A stretch of DNA of 64,000 nt from Todiramphus chloris collaris. Taxonomy: Eukaryota > Chordata > Aves > Coraciiformes > Alcedinidae. The notes under the pieces were generated by a model, which had not been told where the DNA came from, made no database searches, and was given only the letters and a program-made list of their open reading frames with translations. The position numbers and the translations under genes are program-made. Below, one piece after another: positions 1-42,700 of this stretch. Location of the stretch: assembly GCA_025345505.1 (NCBI GenBank), contig JANVCC010000048.1, forward strand, positions 1,720,037 through 1,784,036, in the 5' to 3' direction. Position 1 is the first letter of the stretch. Every line of letters starts with the position of its first letter.

Positions 1-3000
1 ACATTGTTGAGCAAGAGCCAGAAATGCTCAGTAAGTAAACTTAAATACCTGCTGAAGCCCCAAATGTCTCGCATGTAACGTGTCAGAAGATGGCTTATTC
101 TGTTTTGAAAGCTTTTGGGTTTGAGTTCAGAAGAGAAGCAAGGTCACTCCGGGAGTGACAGTGTCTATATGGACGTACCCTGTGAATGTAGGACCCAGAG
201 AGGTTGCCTCTTGGTCAGCTTTGAGTAGGGTGGAGGAAGGAGTAAGCATAAAATGGGGTTGATCCTCAAGTATAGTGCTTCATGAGTTGTTGACAATTCA
301 CTTTTTCCCATTCCTGCCCCACAGTTTTCCTATCTTGGTACCCAAGCTGCTCTGTTTAGAATCTAAGTAAGATTTTTTTGAATGGAAATCGACAGGTTCC
401 CACCCTCTCTTTAGTGAGGTCTGTAGCCACAGCTGCCAGTCATTTCCAGTAGCCCGACAATCACTGTGTTGAACTATTTGATAAACCTTCGAGTTAAGTT
501 CCACCTTTAAAATGGCTTGCCCAGTCCCCAAGTTAGCATCAAGTATTTAAATAACCAAAATGATAATGGAAATCATCATCATTAGTAGTACTTCAATTAT
601 AATTGTTTTTTTCCGTGTAGCTTTTCTAGAAGGCTGGTTTAATTCTGTGGCTTTTGCATCTCTTATGGTATGGAAGAACAGCGTGCCCATTCTAGCTACC
701 TTGTTCAGAGCCAGCTTACATACAGTGCTTGGCAAGCACAACTGAGTTACAGAAAGCTATTGTAACAGTTAAAATGGATCAGGCCTGTTCCAAAGCTCCC
801 TGTCCTTATCTCCTAGTGGGAGGCATTGTTGATACAGCCCCTGCTCTCATTTGTCTACACAGAGAAAGTAGAACTGATGTGGACTCCTGGCCAGAATGCG
901 TGAGTTCTTTCTAGCTTAGAGATGCACGGTGCAGGAGTTGGTGATAGCTCATCCTTAGCCTGGCTATGAGGTGTCTCAAATCTTGCAGACAGTTTCAGAT
1001 AGCAGCTTATCTATTTGCTTTTCCCTTTGTTTTAGAATTATTAAGAAAATACAAATGGGGAATTTACATCCCTGAGTCTCCTGATATCTCTCTAATTATC
1101 TCTGTATTTACTGTGTATAGCACTTTCTTGAATGTGCTCTATTCTTCTCATCAAGTAAAACTGGAAGATGAGTGATTGGAAGAACTATGCAAGCTGTATG
1201 TATTTTTGTCAGCTTGTAGTGCAGCTTGCTACAGGTAGGAGAACAATCTGAGTAAGGATGTAACATCACACTAGTCTTTCAGGATTTGCTGCCTGTGAAT
1301 CTTTGTGTTATTTTAGTTGCCAACAGGAACGCCGATAGGAAAAGCTTTCAGTCCATTCCTGAGTGATGTCAGGAGTATTGTATTCCTTGCTTCAGAAAAA
1401 CCAAACCAGCAAACCTCTAAGAAGTGAACTTAAGTTTATCAGCCTTCATCAAACTCAGCTGGGCCCACTGGAATATTTCTGTCTGAAGATCTTTGCACTT
1501 TATCTGGGAAAGATTTTTCTTTTTAATTTGATATGTAGATTAGGCATTATTTCTTTTCCAGCCCACTTTATGTTTGAAGGAGTTGTGCAAGTAATGTCTT
1601 AGCTTCGGGTCATTATGTGTATACATTAGTATACAAACCAGTATGTGTATACATCAGATACATATCAAAGTTGTCTGGAGAGTGTAAAAAATACTGAAAG
1701 GGTCTGATGAATGACAGAAATTAGAGACATAGGTCATCTTCTGTCTGTCTGTTTCTTTACTATTACATGGTCATCTTAGATGTAAATTCATTAGTTAAGT
1801 CTCACTGAACAGAAACTTTTATGCTTTCCTGTTGGAATCTGTACTGGAATCCTAGAAAGCATAACTTGAGTAACTTGTATTTTTGCCAAGTCCAGGTTAT
1901 CTTTCTATTCTTATCCTGTCATGATAGTGAGGGACTCCAAGTATGATATAGTATTCCTATAGTATACACAGCTTTTTAAGCCATCAGCACATTTCCAAGT
2001 TACTGGAATAAAATCGACGCATATTTAGGATCGTGCCAAAGTGTCTGCAGTTTATAATGCCAGTTTGGCTGTCTTCTAAACTCCCTTCTTTTGTACTTCC
2101 ACATGATTTATTACTGAGAACCCTAAAACTAAATAAGTACAGTCTGTCAAGAACTAAATACAGACGAAAGGTAAACTAATTGTTCCTTGGCATCACTGTC
2201 CATACATACACGTAATGTAAAAAATAAACGTGGCCATGCTTATGTGTCTGTTTTTATTTAGTGGGGTTTTTTTTGTTTGTTTCTTTTCATTAACCCAGCA
2301 TGCTTTTTTTTTCCCCTTTGGATTTAAATAAATGTCACAAAGTTGAATCTTAACTCCAGTTTTATTCTGATGACTGTATCAGGTTTTCCAGATTAGAACT
2401 TTAATGGGTTTTGGGTTTTTTTTAAATGACTTTTTTTCTTTTTTTGCTTTTTTATCACCTACTGGAAAAGAATCTGTAATTGTCACTGTATTTCTGCAAG
2501 TATTTATGCATCGAGTTAGTAAAGCTAAGCATAACAAAACCCTTCAGATTCTCACTGGGTAGTTTTTCTTCTTTCAACAAAGTGTACTTCTTTCCATATT
2601 ACAACATTGGTTGGTTTGTGAAGACCATTTGAGTTAAGGTATTAAGGATTTCTTCAATGCATCTCTAAAATTTAGGGGTTTTTTTTCTACTACATTTCTT
2701 TAATGTATTTATTGTGTAACTGTCTCCAAAAAAGAATGAAGATATGTGACCTGATTTCGTCTTCGTTTATGAAAAATTGTTGGTTGTTATTCTTCATTTT
2801 GTTTTGCTATACCTACCCTGGGGGGGACAAGTTTAAAAAGTGTTACAAAGGTAGATTTTTTCCTAAGATCATGGCCTCAGGCTGAGGTTATGTTTTTAGG
2901 AAGCACATTTTGTAATGTTTTTCAAAGTCCTTCTGTCTGTGGGTTTTTAAAAAACCCTGGATATTTATCCCTAAGCAAGGAGAAATACATTGCCATTCTA

Positions 3001-3271
3001 GTTTATAAGCTGTGTCATCTGTGTAAGTATTACTTTATACTGAAGTTGTCTTTGGAAGTGATCTTTTAAGAAGATGAGGTTTGTTTGGGTTTATTTCCCA
3101 CTAGTGGGACACCTGCTGGAATGTTGTTTCATTTAAATGGAGGGTTTTTTTTTAATTCAGTATTTTTAATTACTTACAAAGTTGCATTAAAACATACAAG
3201 GTGAGTATTACGCAGTGGAAATGTTACACAGTTTTTCAAATAAGACTCCTAAAATACTTTCTCTTTTTCAG
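1..3271 (+). other. PFKP: PFKP intron (left part of the window), no exon found
   Basis: AT-rich sequence with homopolymer T and A runs. I searched for the expected upstream exon ([15 protein letters not shown]) and did not find it, so exons 1 and 2 lie to the left. Only short random ORFs are present. Confidence 0.75.
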
Positions 3272-32057
<28,786 letters not shown>

Positions 32058-32440
32058 AGCCAGCGCTCTTAGCTCATTGTGATAGATGCACATTGTGAGT
32101 AACAATGCTTTAGAGTCCTTACAGCTTTGTTTTGTAACATTTAAATTATTGTACCAGCACTTTATGTGAAACGAGACAGTCAGTGTCACAGATTGTGTCC
32201 TGTGTTTGTGTTCCGTTGGAAACGCCCCCAGCAGCTACCGGCCCAGCACCATGTACTGATGCTGCCCTCTAACAGCAAGTGCACCACTGTTCTATGCACT
32301 CTGTAAGTTACTCATCTACTGCACTTTGTTTCAGAGTACTTACACCCCAAACCTAAGCGTAGGTGGCTTAGTTCTGTGTCGAGTTACAGGATGTGCTTAA
32401 TGTATCTGAAGTGAAATAAAATACTGTTGCAAACGTCCCG
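32058..32440 (+). terminator. PFKP: PFKP 3' UTR and poly(A) signal
   Basis: After the stop codon about 380 bp of non-coding sequence leads to the canonical AATAAA at 32415-32420. Cleavage is expected about 15-25 bases later. No other AATAAA was seen between the stop and this point. Confidence 0.8.
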
Positions 32441-32950
32441 AGTGGCCTGCACTCTATGAACAACTTGGTGGGGGATAAAGCTTCAGGCAGGGAAACAGTA
32501 CCTGCCCTCTTCCCTTCCCAGCCCCTGCAGGCAAGCTGGATGCTGTAGCTTCTTCAGGATGAGGCTTGAACGCGGGACCCTTTCTCCTTGTAGAGGGATG
32601 ATAAAACTTTTTTTTTTGGGGGGGCCTTACCCACATGGAGCCTGGCCTGTGATTCACGTTTGCTTTCTCTCAGCGGAGTTACACAGTTTTTCTTAAATAA
32701 CAATGAAAAAGGGTAAAATTGATACTTGAAATAAGGCAGATGAGCACGGCCCAGAACATGTCCTCGGACCAGCTTGTCTGTGTTAACTAGACCTTGACAA
32801 AAAAAAGTTAAAATACTAGAGCCCATGTCATATCAAAATGTGACTGAATGTCACCCCAATCGGCGAGGGGAGCTGAGCTGGGACTAGGCTGGACACTGGG
32901 TCATAGGTGATGTGCCCACAGGGCTTGATGGGAGGTGAAATGTTTCTACC

Positions 32951-33205
32951 TAGAAACACAGAGTCGTTAAGGTTGGAAACATCCTTCAAGATCATCAAGC
33001 TCCACCCTGCCCAGAAGTGCCACATCTAGATGATTTCTGAACCCCTCCAGAGATGGTGATCCCACCCCTCCCTGGGCAGCCTGTCCCAAGGCCTCACCAC
33101 TCTCTCAGCAAAAAATTTGTTCCTCCTATCCAACCTAAACCTCCCCTGAGGCAACTTCAGCCCCTTTCCTCTCCTCCTCTCCCCAGTTACCTGGGAGAAG
33201 ACACC
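32951..33205 (-). mobile_element. CR1 LINE 3' fragment, antisense, between the two gene ends
   Basis: Includes taaggttggaaacatcc, cctgggcagcctgtcccaag and tcctatccaacctaaacctc, all CR1 landmarks. It lies just beyond the PITRM1 poly(A) signal. Confidence 0.92.
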
Positions 33206-33324
33206 AGTAAGCCACCTGCAAGGTGGTTTACGACAAGAATGAAATCCGTCAGCATGAGAGACAGAGTTCTTTACATACCCAAACAGCAGGCATGATTTCA
33301 AACAAACACCGTTGAAAACTATAG

Positions 33325-33634
33325 TTTTGCATATACAAAAATATTTAATTTATATAGTACTCATATGCGAGTGGAGGAGTGAGGCTTCATGTAAAATATT
33401 ATGGCCTGTCTTTGCCATACAGAGCACACAGTTCTTCTATCAGATACTGTATGGTTAGAAGACTTTTCACATAGGTATTTCAAGGACAGCTTTTAACTGG
33501 CTTGTTGGACACCGTTAAAAGCAGCAGTGAACGTTGAGGCTGGGCCACAGCACTGGTATCATGAGGAGTTTTAGTAACTTTTCTAGTCACACAGATTGGT
33601 TTGTTTCCTATGAGGGTGGATGTTCAGCAGCAAT
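33325..33634 (-). terminator. PITRM1: PITRM1 3' UTR with ATTAAA poly(A) signal (approximate end)
   Basis: About 300 bp of non-coding sequence follow the stop. No AATAAA is seen on this strand here. The common variant ATTAAA (complement of 33344-33349) is the best candidate, placing cleavage near 33,325. Confidence 0.55.
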
Positions 33635-33728
33635 TCATCGCTTGACCCAGGAGGGATCTTTGGTGATATCTGCATTTTCTGGGCCCAGTACAGCTTGGCC
33701 ACGCGTGCTCTTCCCCACGGCCAGATAC
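33635..33728 (-). CDS. PITRM1: PITRM1 exon 27 with stop codon
   Basis: 94 nt, residues 1003-1033 and TGA (complement of 33635-33637). It encodes [20 protein letters not shown] and ends KDPSWVKR. Human ends SWIIQ, so the tail has changed slightly. Acceptor tatcttgcag. Confidence 0.95.
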
Positions 33729-36700
33729 CTGCAAGATAAAAACCCCAAACAAATGAGAAGCTGCTGCATTCAGCTATCCAGAACTGCTGTACGAGCTGAA
33801 ACTACTCCCAGCCCAGGGAAAAACCCCTGGTGAGGCTCTCTCCTTAACCTCCAGTTTTTCAGTAGTGAAATTCTTAAGCACAGAGGGGAATTTTGAAGTC
33901 TAAAGAAGCACCAAATGTTCCGAGTCTGGAAGAACCAGCTCCCAGAGCCAGAAGCTGGATGGCTGAGTGTACGCTCTCTCCAGACTGTCTCTAGACCCTT
34001 CAAAAGTAAACCAATCTCCCACAAATTCACCGTGTAGGAGGGAGTCACAGCTGCCACAATGCAGTAAGCAGGGCACAGTAACATTCCCAGGTTACAAAAG
34101 CAAAAAGTGAAAGTCGTATGAAAACCCAAGGGAAGAAATCCAAACACTTTGACAACTTCCCCTAACTTTTCTTCTCCAAACTAGGTTTCTGTCCTATTTT
34201 CTGTGTAAACCTTTTCCTAAGTAGACCACAGACTTACTTGTTTGCTACCTCGACCAGGTTATCGCTGCTGACAGCAAAAAGTTGTTCTCTGTGCGACTGC
34301 TTCATTGCATCTGAAATCCCGTATAAGAAATGATCCATTCCTAGGGGAAAAAAGCAACACCACACAAATAAACATAAATAAACACACACAAAATCAGGCC
34401 CTGCCTTGGTGCACTAGAATCTCAGTGACAACCAAGTGCAGGAGCGAGTGCAAACTAAGCCAGGTACGTGTGCCGGAAGGGAAGAACAGACAGCACTGTT
34501 CTGGGACAGTGACTGGAAATCAAAGGCTAGAGCCAGGTCAATTAATTCACAGAACACCAGCTTGGGTTGTAACCATTTCAGCCAAGCTGCATTTCCCTCC
34601 TGTTTTTATCCTGGTGTCTAAGAAGGAGCTCTTCGTGTAACGCCACAAAGGTGGGATCACCTTTTTGTACTACAAATAGAAATCTGTGCAAATCTGTGAA
34701 TCTAAAGAAACCAGACTGGCTTGGGAGAACATCTGTCGACCAGTCCAACCTCCTGCCCGCTGCTGGAGGTTCTCCAGGTCCTTCTGGGGCAGGGATTTCT
34801 CTCCTCAACAGTTCCAGTCCTGCTTCACTAAATTTGCCTCCACCATGGCAGACTTTTAGGCTTCTTCAAACCGAATGTGCACCAAACATCAGTGACGCTT
34901 GCAGTCGACGTGCGTGCTTGTGTCAGGAAAACAACCCTCTGGTTTTCCTCAAAGCAGAAGACCAATATTTCTTCCTAGTTGCTTGCATTTAATGCCCTTT
35001 TCAAGCCTGAAGTTGTTTCCTTCATCTACCTCCATCTCCTACCTGTGTTCACCTGACAGCAAGAAGCAGAACAAAGAGGAAAACTGCAGCAGGGAGCCTG
35101 AATTGTGAGGGTTTTCTGACAGGGAGCAACAGGAACCGCTTTCTTTCCTGAACCTGCAGTTGTCTTACATCTGCAAACGTTATTTTCTTCTCTTTACAAT
35201 CAAAAACCAAAACCCAACAAGCAGCTGGGAGGCTGCTGAGAACGTACCTTTATCTGCAGGAGCTGTTGGTGCATCCACAGCAGCAAACACCGCTAGCTTA
35301 GCTTCGTCGAGATCTTGGCGGGTAAAATCTCCAGATTTGGCCCATTCCACTGCTTTTTCAAATGTTTTTAAGGTGGCCAACGAATTTGGGTCTCTTAGAA
35401 GAAAAACAAAAGACAGGTAAAAGTAATAATTCCAGTCTTAGGAAATAAAAAACGATAATTGCTTTGTTCTCATTTCATTCAACTGATGCAAACACGCACA
35501 CTTGGGGGTTAAACCAAGCGATAAACTTCCTTTTTATGTGCAAAAAGAGGTTTGGGGGTTCATAGCTGGTTTGCTGGTTGGGTTTTTTGGTTTCAGAAGA
35601 AAGAAGTGTGGCACACGGGCATATTTTGAGTCGCAGATACTCAAATGCAGCAAGTTCAGTTGCCCAAAAGTAGTTTGAAGACGGCGTGCAGAGAAGTGCC
35701 ACTCAAGCAAAGGTGGTAAAGCAGCACGGTTTACAGCGCGCTATCAATTTGCTTCGACAGCTCCGTCAGCACAGCTCACACAACCCGATAAGCCCTATCT
35801 TCCCTAAGCTGCTTTTCCTGCTACACCTGCTTCTGCTCTCTGTAGAACAGGAGCAACAGGTTACCAACTGCTGAAACACGATCCAGGACAAGCCCTGCCA
35901 TGCTGAAGCTTCATTCTCTACGAAGCCAGGCGAAGCTGCTCCCGGTTTGAGCTAGGAACCACGACCAGGTATTGTGCTGGGCTGCTGCCTGTGGCCTAGG
36001 AAACTGATTTCAGCCAGGACTCCAGCCCCGGGACACTGCTAGCGGGGACTGTAACTGCAGTTCAAACCGCAGCCAAAAGTGCTTCGGTGAGACCAGTGCA
36101 AGGTAACTGCTCTGGACTGGCAAATTAAAGAAGAAAAGAAGGAGAAAGCAGCTGTAGCTGATCACCAGCAACCCTTCCTGCTGCATCTCAGTCACTGAAG
36201 GAAGCTGCGTATTTTCAAACTCGGGACCCCCAGGAACAGCATCATTCTACTTCCTGGTCTTGAATTTAGCAGAGTCTCGAGTTCCCTTCCTTAGGGCCTC
36301 TTCAGCCCAGGAAGAAAGAAGCAAAAGGCACTTTGACATCCGGGTGGTACCAAGAGAGAGGCACAACCATAGCTGCTGCCAGCAGAGAGAACTCAGCCTT
36401 TCCTCAGGGACAGAAACTGCAGAAAGCAAGGGGGCCTTTATTATAGACCTTTAGCAACTAAGATTAACATCAGCAGCACCAAATCACTTCCTGATTTCAT
36501 TATTTTCCTTTCATTTAATCCTGAGGAAGAGCCACAACCAAGTCAAAACAAAGATCCATGCAAGTGCAATCAGCAGTCCCCTCAGACACGACCAGGGGAA
36601 AAAAAAACAAACCTACTATTACCTGTAGGAGTAGAAAGTGAATATGCCATTGTGAGTAAGCTTAGCACCTCCACCATAAGCTCCTCCTTTCTCCCGGATC

Positions 36701-39700
36701 TCTCTGTGGAGGAATTTAGCTGTCATCAACCGTGCGAGAATTCGAAGGCTGCAGTGAGAGAAACATCCCCAGGAAATACGTTAAATGAATCGGAGGAGAG
36801 CAACATTCCCAGCTTCCTCTCAAGTTCACAAACCCCGCCACTCGCGAGGCATTTTGCTTTCTGTAACCTACACCACCAGTGATACTACTCAACGTTTACT
36901 ACTAGTGTGGCATCGCTGCCAGAGCGGCAGCGCTCTGGAACACTCCGTGACTGCTTCCATTCCTTTCCCGAAGGAGATGCCAGTGCAGCTCCTCAGCTTT
37001 GTTCCGTGCAGTAGGATTGTCAACCCAGAGACACCCAAGGGGGCAGGGCTGCTCACTGGGCACTGAGGGGATAGCAGCCCCTTGTTAATCTCAGCATTTA
37101 CTAACTCGGGGCACTTCTGGGACCTGACCCCACGCAAAGGTTGCTCCGTAAAGATTTTGTGCGCCTTCCGCACAGCATCTTCCAGAGACACTGCGTTTGC
37201 TGTGGTCAGCCCAACATTTTCCATCTTGTTGTGTGCTCTGGAGCACGGCCAGAAGGTCCCAGCTGGTTCTGCCTCCCACCTCGCATAGTCTGCAGCCGTG
37301 TAGGGAACAGTTCGAACGCACTCCCCAACGTAGTTCACCGGGAAGGGAAGCACGAAATGGGTCTTCATCTGGCAAGGTTTAAAGGTAGGATCCTAAGAGA
37401 AAAAGGCATTATTGGCACAGCAGAGACGAGGCCATTTATGCACCTGAGAACTCTGGCTTCTTTCAGAAGGATGAAATTCTGCTAACCATCCGGACACACA
37501 AGTGCCAAAGCTGCCGCTACCCTGCAACCGGCGACACTCCGCTCGTGCCCAGGCGAGCAGTCCAGCAGGGAGAGGGGCCTGGGGAAGCTACAGCACACGG
37601 CCACGGCACCGCAGCTACCCAGCCTCCCACACCAGCTTCTCAGCTGTGCACATCTTGTACTGTTACTGGAGACTTCTGAGCGGCACGGTGGGATTGAAGC
37701 AAGCATTCGTAACTCCCCGCTCGTATGTCCGCAGCAGTGCGTGCTCACACGTCGTGCTTCAACCCGCCCACTCCGTTTCAGATACTGAAAACAGACTCAG
37801 AAACTCAAAAAACAAAGCAGGCTATTTCTGAACAGCAGCAGCTCTGTGAACTGCTGCTCAAACATGTCCTGCAGTAGACACAACTCTTCCTCACAACCCC
37901 ACTTCCAAGCTTCCAGTCCTCTTCACGTCTCAGGGCTTCTGCAAGCACTTGCTTCTTTGCTCTTTCACACACACACCTTGATTTATGCAGGAGCAGAGCT
38001 TCACACACCTCCAGCAGCTTTTATGTCCCCATTTCAATACTCCCAGCCTTTCTTATCTGCGGGGATCCATCCCCAGCCCCTCGCACAGCCCTGCCTGGCT
38101 GGGCCAAGCAGAGCAGCGTGCACATCCCCGGGCAGCGAGCAAAGCGCCGGGCTGAGCTCTGCCTGCCTTGCTCTCAGCGTTGCCTTTCCTCTCCTAACGC
38201 GTCAGTGGTGTGGGAAAGAACCTGCCAAAGCTTGTGATGGATTATGGGTATCAGTTACAGCCCCGGAACACCAACAGCCCCAGCCAAGGATGTACTTACA
38301 TTAACCAGTTTCCTGGTGACCTGCAAACTGCCAAGCGTTTCACTTCCCACAGGTTTGACTTCTGAAGATTTCTACAAGAGACACAGCCCTCGTATTAAAA
38401 GAGGATTTAAGAGTTTAGACCAAGAACACTACCAGTGCAAGCCCTGCCACTCACACCTTGCAACCATCACTGGATTGTATCTTCACAGACATAAGCAAGC
38501 TACTCAGTTACTTCTTTATATTGGAATTTCTAAGCAAGAGTGAAATAAATTTCCTTTCGGGAGTAACTTGGCACTGAAAGACACCATGGCAGAGATTGAA
38601 CGAGGACCAGAAAGTTTCAGACTATCATTTCCATCATGAGTAGGGAACTGGGAGCTTATTCCAGTCTTGTCAGAAATTAAGCCAGACCTACACAGTGACA
38701 GTAGATCCTTTGTCAGCTCTGTTCAGTCAAGAATATTTTGTGCCACGTGTTCTAAACACCCAGAAAACAAATTCATACACAACTGCATGCCATGGCTGTT
38801 GCCTTTTCACAGAATCACAGAATGATGGGGGTTGGTAGGGACCTCTGGAGATGATGGAGTCCAACCCCCCTGCCAGAGCAGGGTCACCCAGGGCAGCCCA
38901 CACAGGAACAGAGCCAGGGGGGCTGGAAAGTCTCCAGAGCAGGAGACTCCACAGCCTCTCTGGGCAGCCTGGGCCAGGCTCTGGCACTCTCACAGGGAAG
39001 AAGTTTCTCCTCATGTTGAGGTGGAACCTTCTATGCTCAAGTTTATTCCCATTGTTCCTTATTGCTGGACACTACAGAATGTGTCTTCTGAGGAAAGGCT
39101 GAAGGATCTGGGGATGTTCAGCCTTGAGAAGAGAAGGCTGAGGGGAGACCTTACTGCCCTCTCCAGCTCCCTGAAGGGAAGGTGTAGTGAGGCAGGAGTT
39201 GGGCTGTTCTCCCTGGGGACAAGGGACAGAACAAGAGGCAATGGCCTGGAGCTGACCCAGGGCAGGTTCAGGCTGGATCTCAGGAAGCATTTCTTTCCAG
39301 AAAGGGTTGTCAGGCACTGGAATGGGCTGCCCAGGAAGCTGGTGGAGCCACCATCCCTGGAGGAGTCTAACAGCCAGGTAGATGTTGTGCTTAGGGACAG
39401 GGTTTAGTGGGTTTGATAGGGCTGGGAGTGAGGTTGGACTTGATGATCTTGAAGGTCTCTTCCAGCCAAAACTCTTCTATGATTCTGTGAAAAGAGACTG
39501 GCATCTTCCATTTGACACCCACCCCTCAGATCATTAATAAGGTCCCCTCTCAGTCTTCTCCTCTCAGAACTAAACAGCCTCAGTTCCCTCAGTCTTTCTT
39601 TATAGGGGAGATGTTCCAGTCCCTTCATCATCCTCGTAGCCTCCACTGGACTCTCTCCAGTAGATCCCCATCTCTCTTAAACTGGGGACCCCAAAACTGG

Positions 39701-42700
39701 ACACAGTTCCTTCCAAAAGGAAGAAGTTGGGTTTTTTTTCCACGTCCCATGCAAAGGCATCAACCTCAGGGTCAGGCTTGACAGCTGACCTACAGGATCG
39801 CTATCGTCTGCTTTCCTGGGGTGAAGATGGCACCCGTGACAGGGCACAGAGTGGCAAATTCCTTCAGACACCTTTGTGTGGACGCACATCTGGGCTCCAG
39901 TGATCTGCTGACTGCACGGTGGTCTCTACACAAGGTCAAGTCACCTGGCTCTGATGCCCTAGTCACAAATGAAGTCGTTTCTTACCTCAATCACATGGGG
40001 ACGAACAGGTTTTCTTTCCTTCTTACTTCTAGCTATGCCCTTCACAAACTTCTCTACTTCTTTAGAAGCCTCTGGAATCTGCTGAGGTGCTGCATTCACT
40101 GAACATCTGTTAAAAATAGACAGCAAGTTTCTAAATGCATTTTTGTGCTCTTTGGCCAACCATCTTCTGCTAAACCATCCGAACGTTAGAGCTGCAGTTG
40201 CTGAAAACCACTACCACAGACAAGAGGAAAATACTCATAATCCAGTAGAAGATGAGCCAAATAAAAAGTCGCAGTCCAATTTCTTTTGCTTGTCCAAAAA
40301 ACCCCATCTTTCAGACCTCAACTTCAGCTGGAGCTGTCCACCTGCTTACATGCACAGGGCAGGACTGCATCGGTGTTGCAAAACAGAAATGTCTCACAGA
40401 GAAGCTAAGGCCTTTTGTATTCTCTCTCTACTGTCAAACCCACTGTGGCTGTGATCAGCACAAAGATTTCTGTCATTTCATTCAGCATTTCCTGCTTTAC
40501 AAAACAACACTTTCCCATTTGTGTCACTTCAAACGGATCTGGTTTCGGAACCAACGCGTCTGGCACCCAGCACCTTCGAGTGCCCTCTTCCTTTTCCCCC
40601 ACTATGTGCACGAAGCAGATTTCAGAAGGCCAGTATTTCCCTTTGAGGAGAAAAAGAGCCAAACCAAACTGTACTCGACTGTTACAACACAATACTATTT
40701 GTCTAATGGGTATGTTTAAGGAAAAGAAAAAGAAGAGGTAATATTTTGAGCATTTCTGTAAGATTCCAGGGGCTGTTTACACACTTCAGCTCCATCAGTT
40801 ATTAAGAAATCTGCTGTAAGTTCCCCATACCCACTAGAAACTGAACGAAATCAGCCCCAGCTACCGCTTTACAAGGAAGGAGAACTGAAGCTATTCAACA
40901 TTTTGGGAGCTCCTGCACAAACGTCCCGTTTCAGAGCCCTCCAGCACTCCTGGAGCACGCCGAGGCACGTGCACCCGCAGGCCACGGCCCCTCTCCAACC
41001 AGAGGGCTCCTTTTCTTTTCACCTCACCTGAGGTTGTCGCTGCTGAGCAAATACTTCTTCATGCGCGGCAGCTTGCGCAGGACGGGTTTGATATCGGGCA
41101 TTTCCGCTATCCTCTTCATCAGCTTCACCTAGGGGAGCCAAGGCAAACACACCCCAGGGTAAGGGAAAAACGAGCCCTGTCATTCCCGAGTCAAGGATTT
41201 AAGCCTGGCTGAAGGATGCCATTAGCTTTTCACCTGATCCATCCCACTGAACATTTCCTGCAGCTCTCCAGACGGCGTGAGGGTTTTGCTGGCTCTAATA
41301 GAGGCATATAAATGCCCGCAGTCTGGAATGCCATTTGACAGCTCCTGGGCAGTCTTCTTAACCAGCACTCTGAAGTGTTCCTCCTCCTCAAATCGGGGGC
41401 TGGAAAAGAAAGAGAGAGAGTAGGAGCAGGTCTCTAGGCCTCATGCAGAGGCACACCAGTGGAATTCATAACATGAATCATTCATCATCATCATCCCGAG
41501 TTCAACAAAGAGCTTTTAAACTGTTGGTTCTCCATTTAGTGCTCCCCACAGTCATGCAAATAATGGGAATACTTTGGTTTAGAAACTGAGAGACACTAAA
41601 GTTACAGTTAGAAGAAGAAATCCCAAAGTAGGATCTCTAAGGAGAGAATGGTTAGGGGAAGAGGGGGGAAAGACAACCCCAAAACACGTGCAAAACAACA
41701 AACAAACAAAGGAAACCCAGTGTACTGTACTTGTTAAATATTTCACTCCACAAATGCATCATGTCTGGCAGATTTCTATCCAAGCACAGGGATGAAAAGA
41801 GCACACCCTGAAGGGAAAAATAAAAACAAAACAGAGAAACAACCCTTCGCAAGGGTTCGCAGGAACAGAACTCTTTCTTTTCCACATGCAGTACAAAGAA
41901 AACTGTTCTGGGGGTGCACCTTTCTGCAAAGGAGTCCCCCTAATTCAACCCCACGAAGCAGCAGCAAACCCCAGCAGTCTGAAAAAAATCCTCAACTGTT
42001 GGTAGGGCTGCCATGGCCCACGCTAAGATCTGAAGGTCTTGCCAACACTCCACGTGTCTGAACCACGTTAACGGCCCCCTCTGAGCGTAACACTGCGCCA
42101 GTCTGTCCTCTCCCTACCCCGGCCTTCCCAAGTTTTTTCCCCAGCAAGTTAAAAAATACGGTGCCAGATGCTAAAGAAGCACTGCCTGAAGATGGATAAC
42201 CACACTGAGCACTCCCCCCAGGACAAAACGCTCAGCTCCCGGGACTGTCACGTTTCCATCTGACACAGAAGGGCACCAATCCCTTCCACACGCCAGGTTT
42301 TCAGAGCACAGTAGCTGACCCTTTACCTGGAAGCCCCAGCTGACCCGTAACTGCAGGGCTGTTGTTGCCAGTGTAACGTGCTGAAGGGTGTGAGTAATTT
42401 ACCTGTTCGTACACATCCAGATGTGAATCATCTGGAATGATGTGTGGGCTGACAGACATCCCACCCGTCTTCAGTTCGATCTTCTGGGCTAGCTCCCTGT
42501 AATCAAGGGCTCCACATCCCATCCTGGGGGAAAAAACAAGGAGATTTCAGTGCATGCCAAACCCAGGATCCACACGGCATGTGCAGGCCAACCCTGAAGG
42601 GTCTGGGGCAGCACGGGGCAAACGCAGCAGAAGCTCCCCACAAAGCTTTCCCGTTAAAGCACCCTGCTCATCCAAAGTGCTGCACTGAAGAGTGCGCTCT

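Noticed and set aside
38832-39407. 191-codon ORF in PITRM1 intron 21
   Set aside because: Entirely within nested CR1 elements and outside the CR1 polymerase region.
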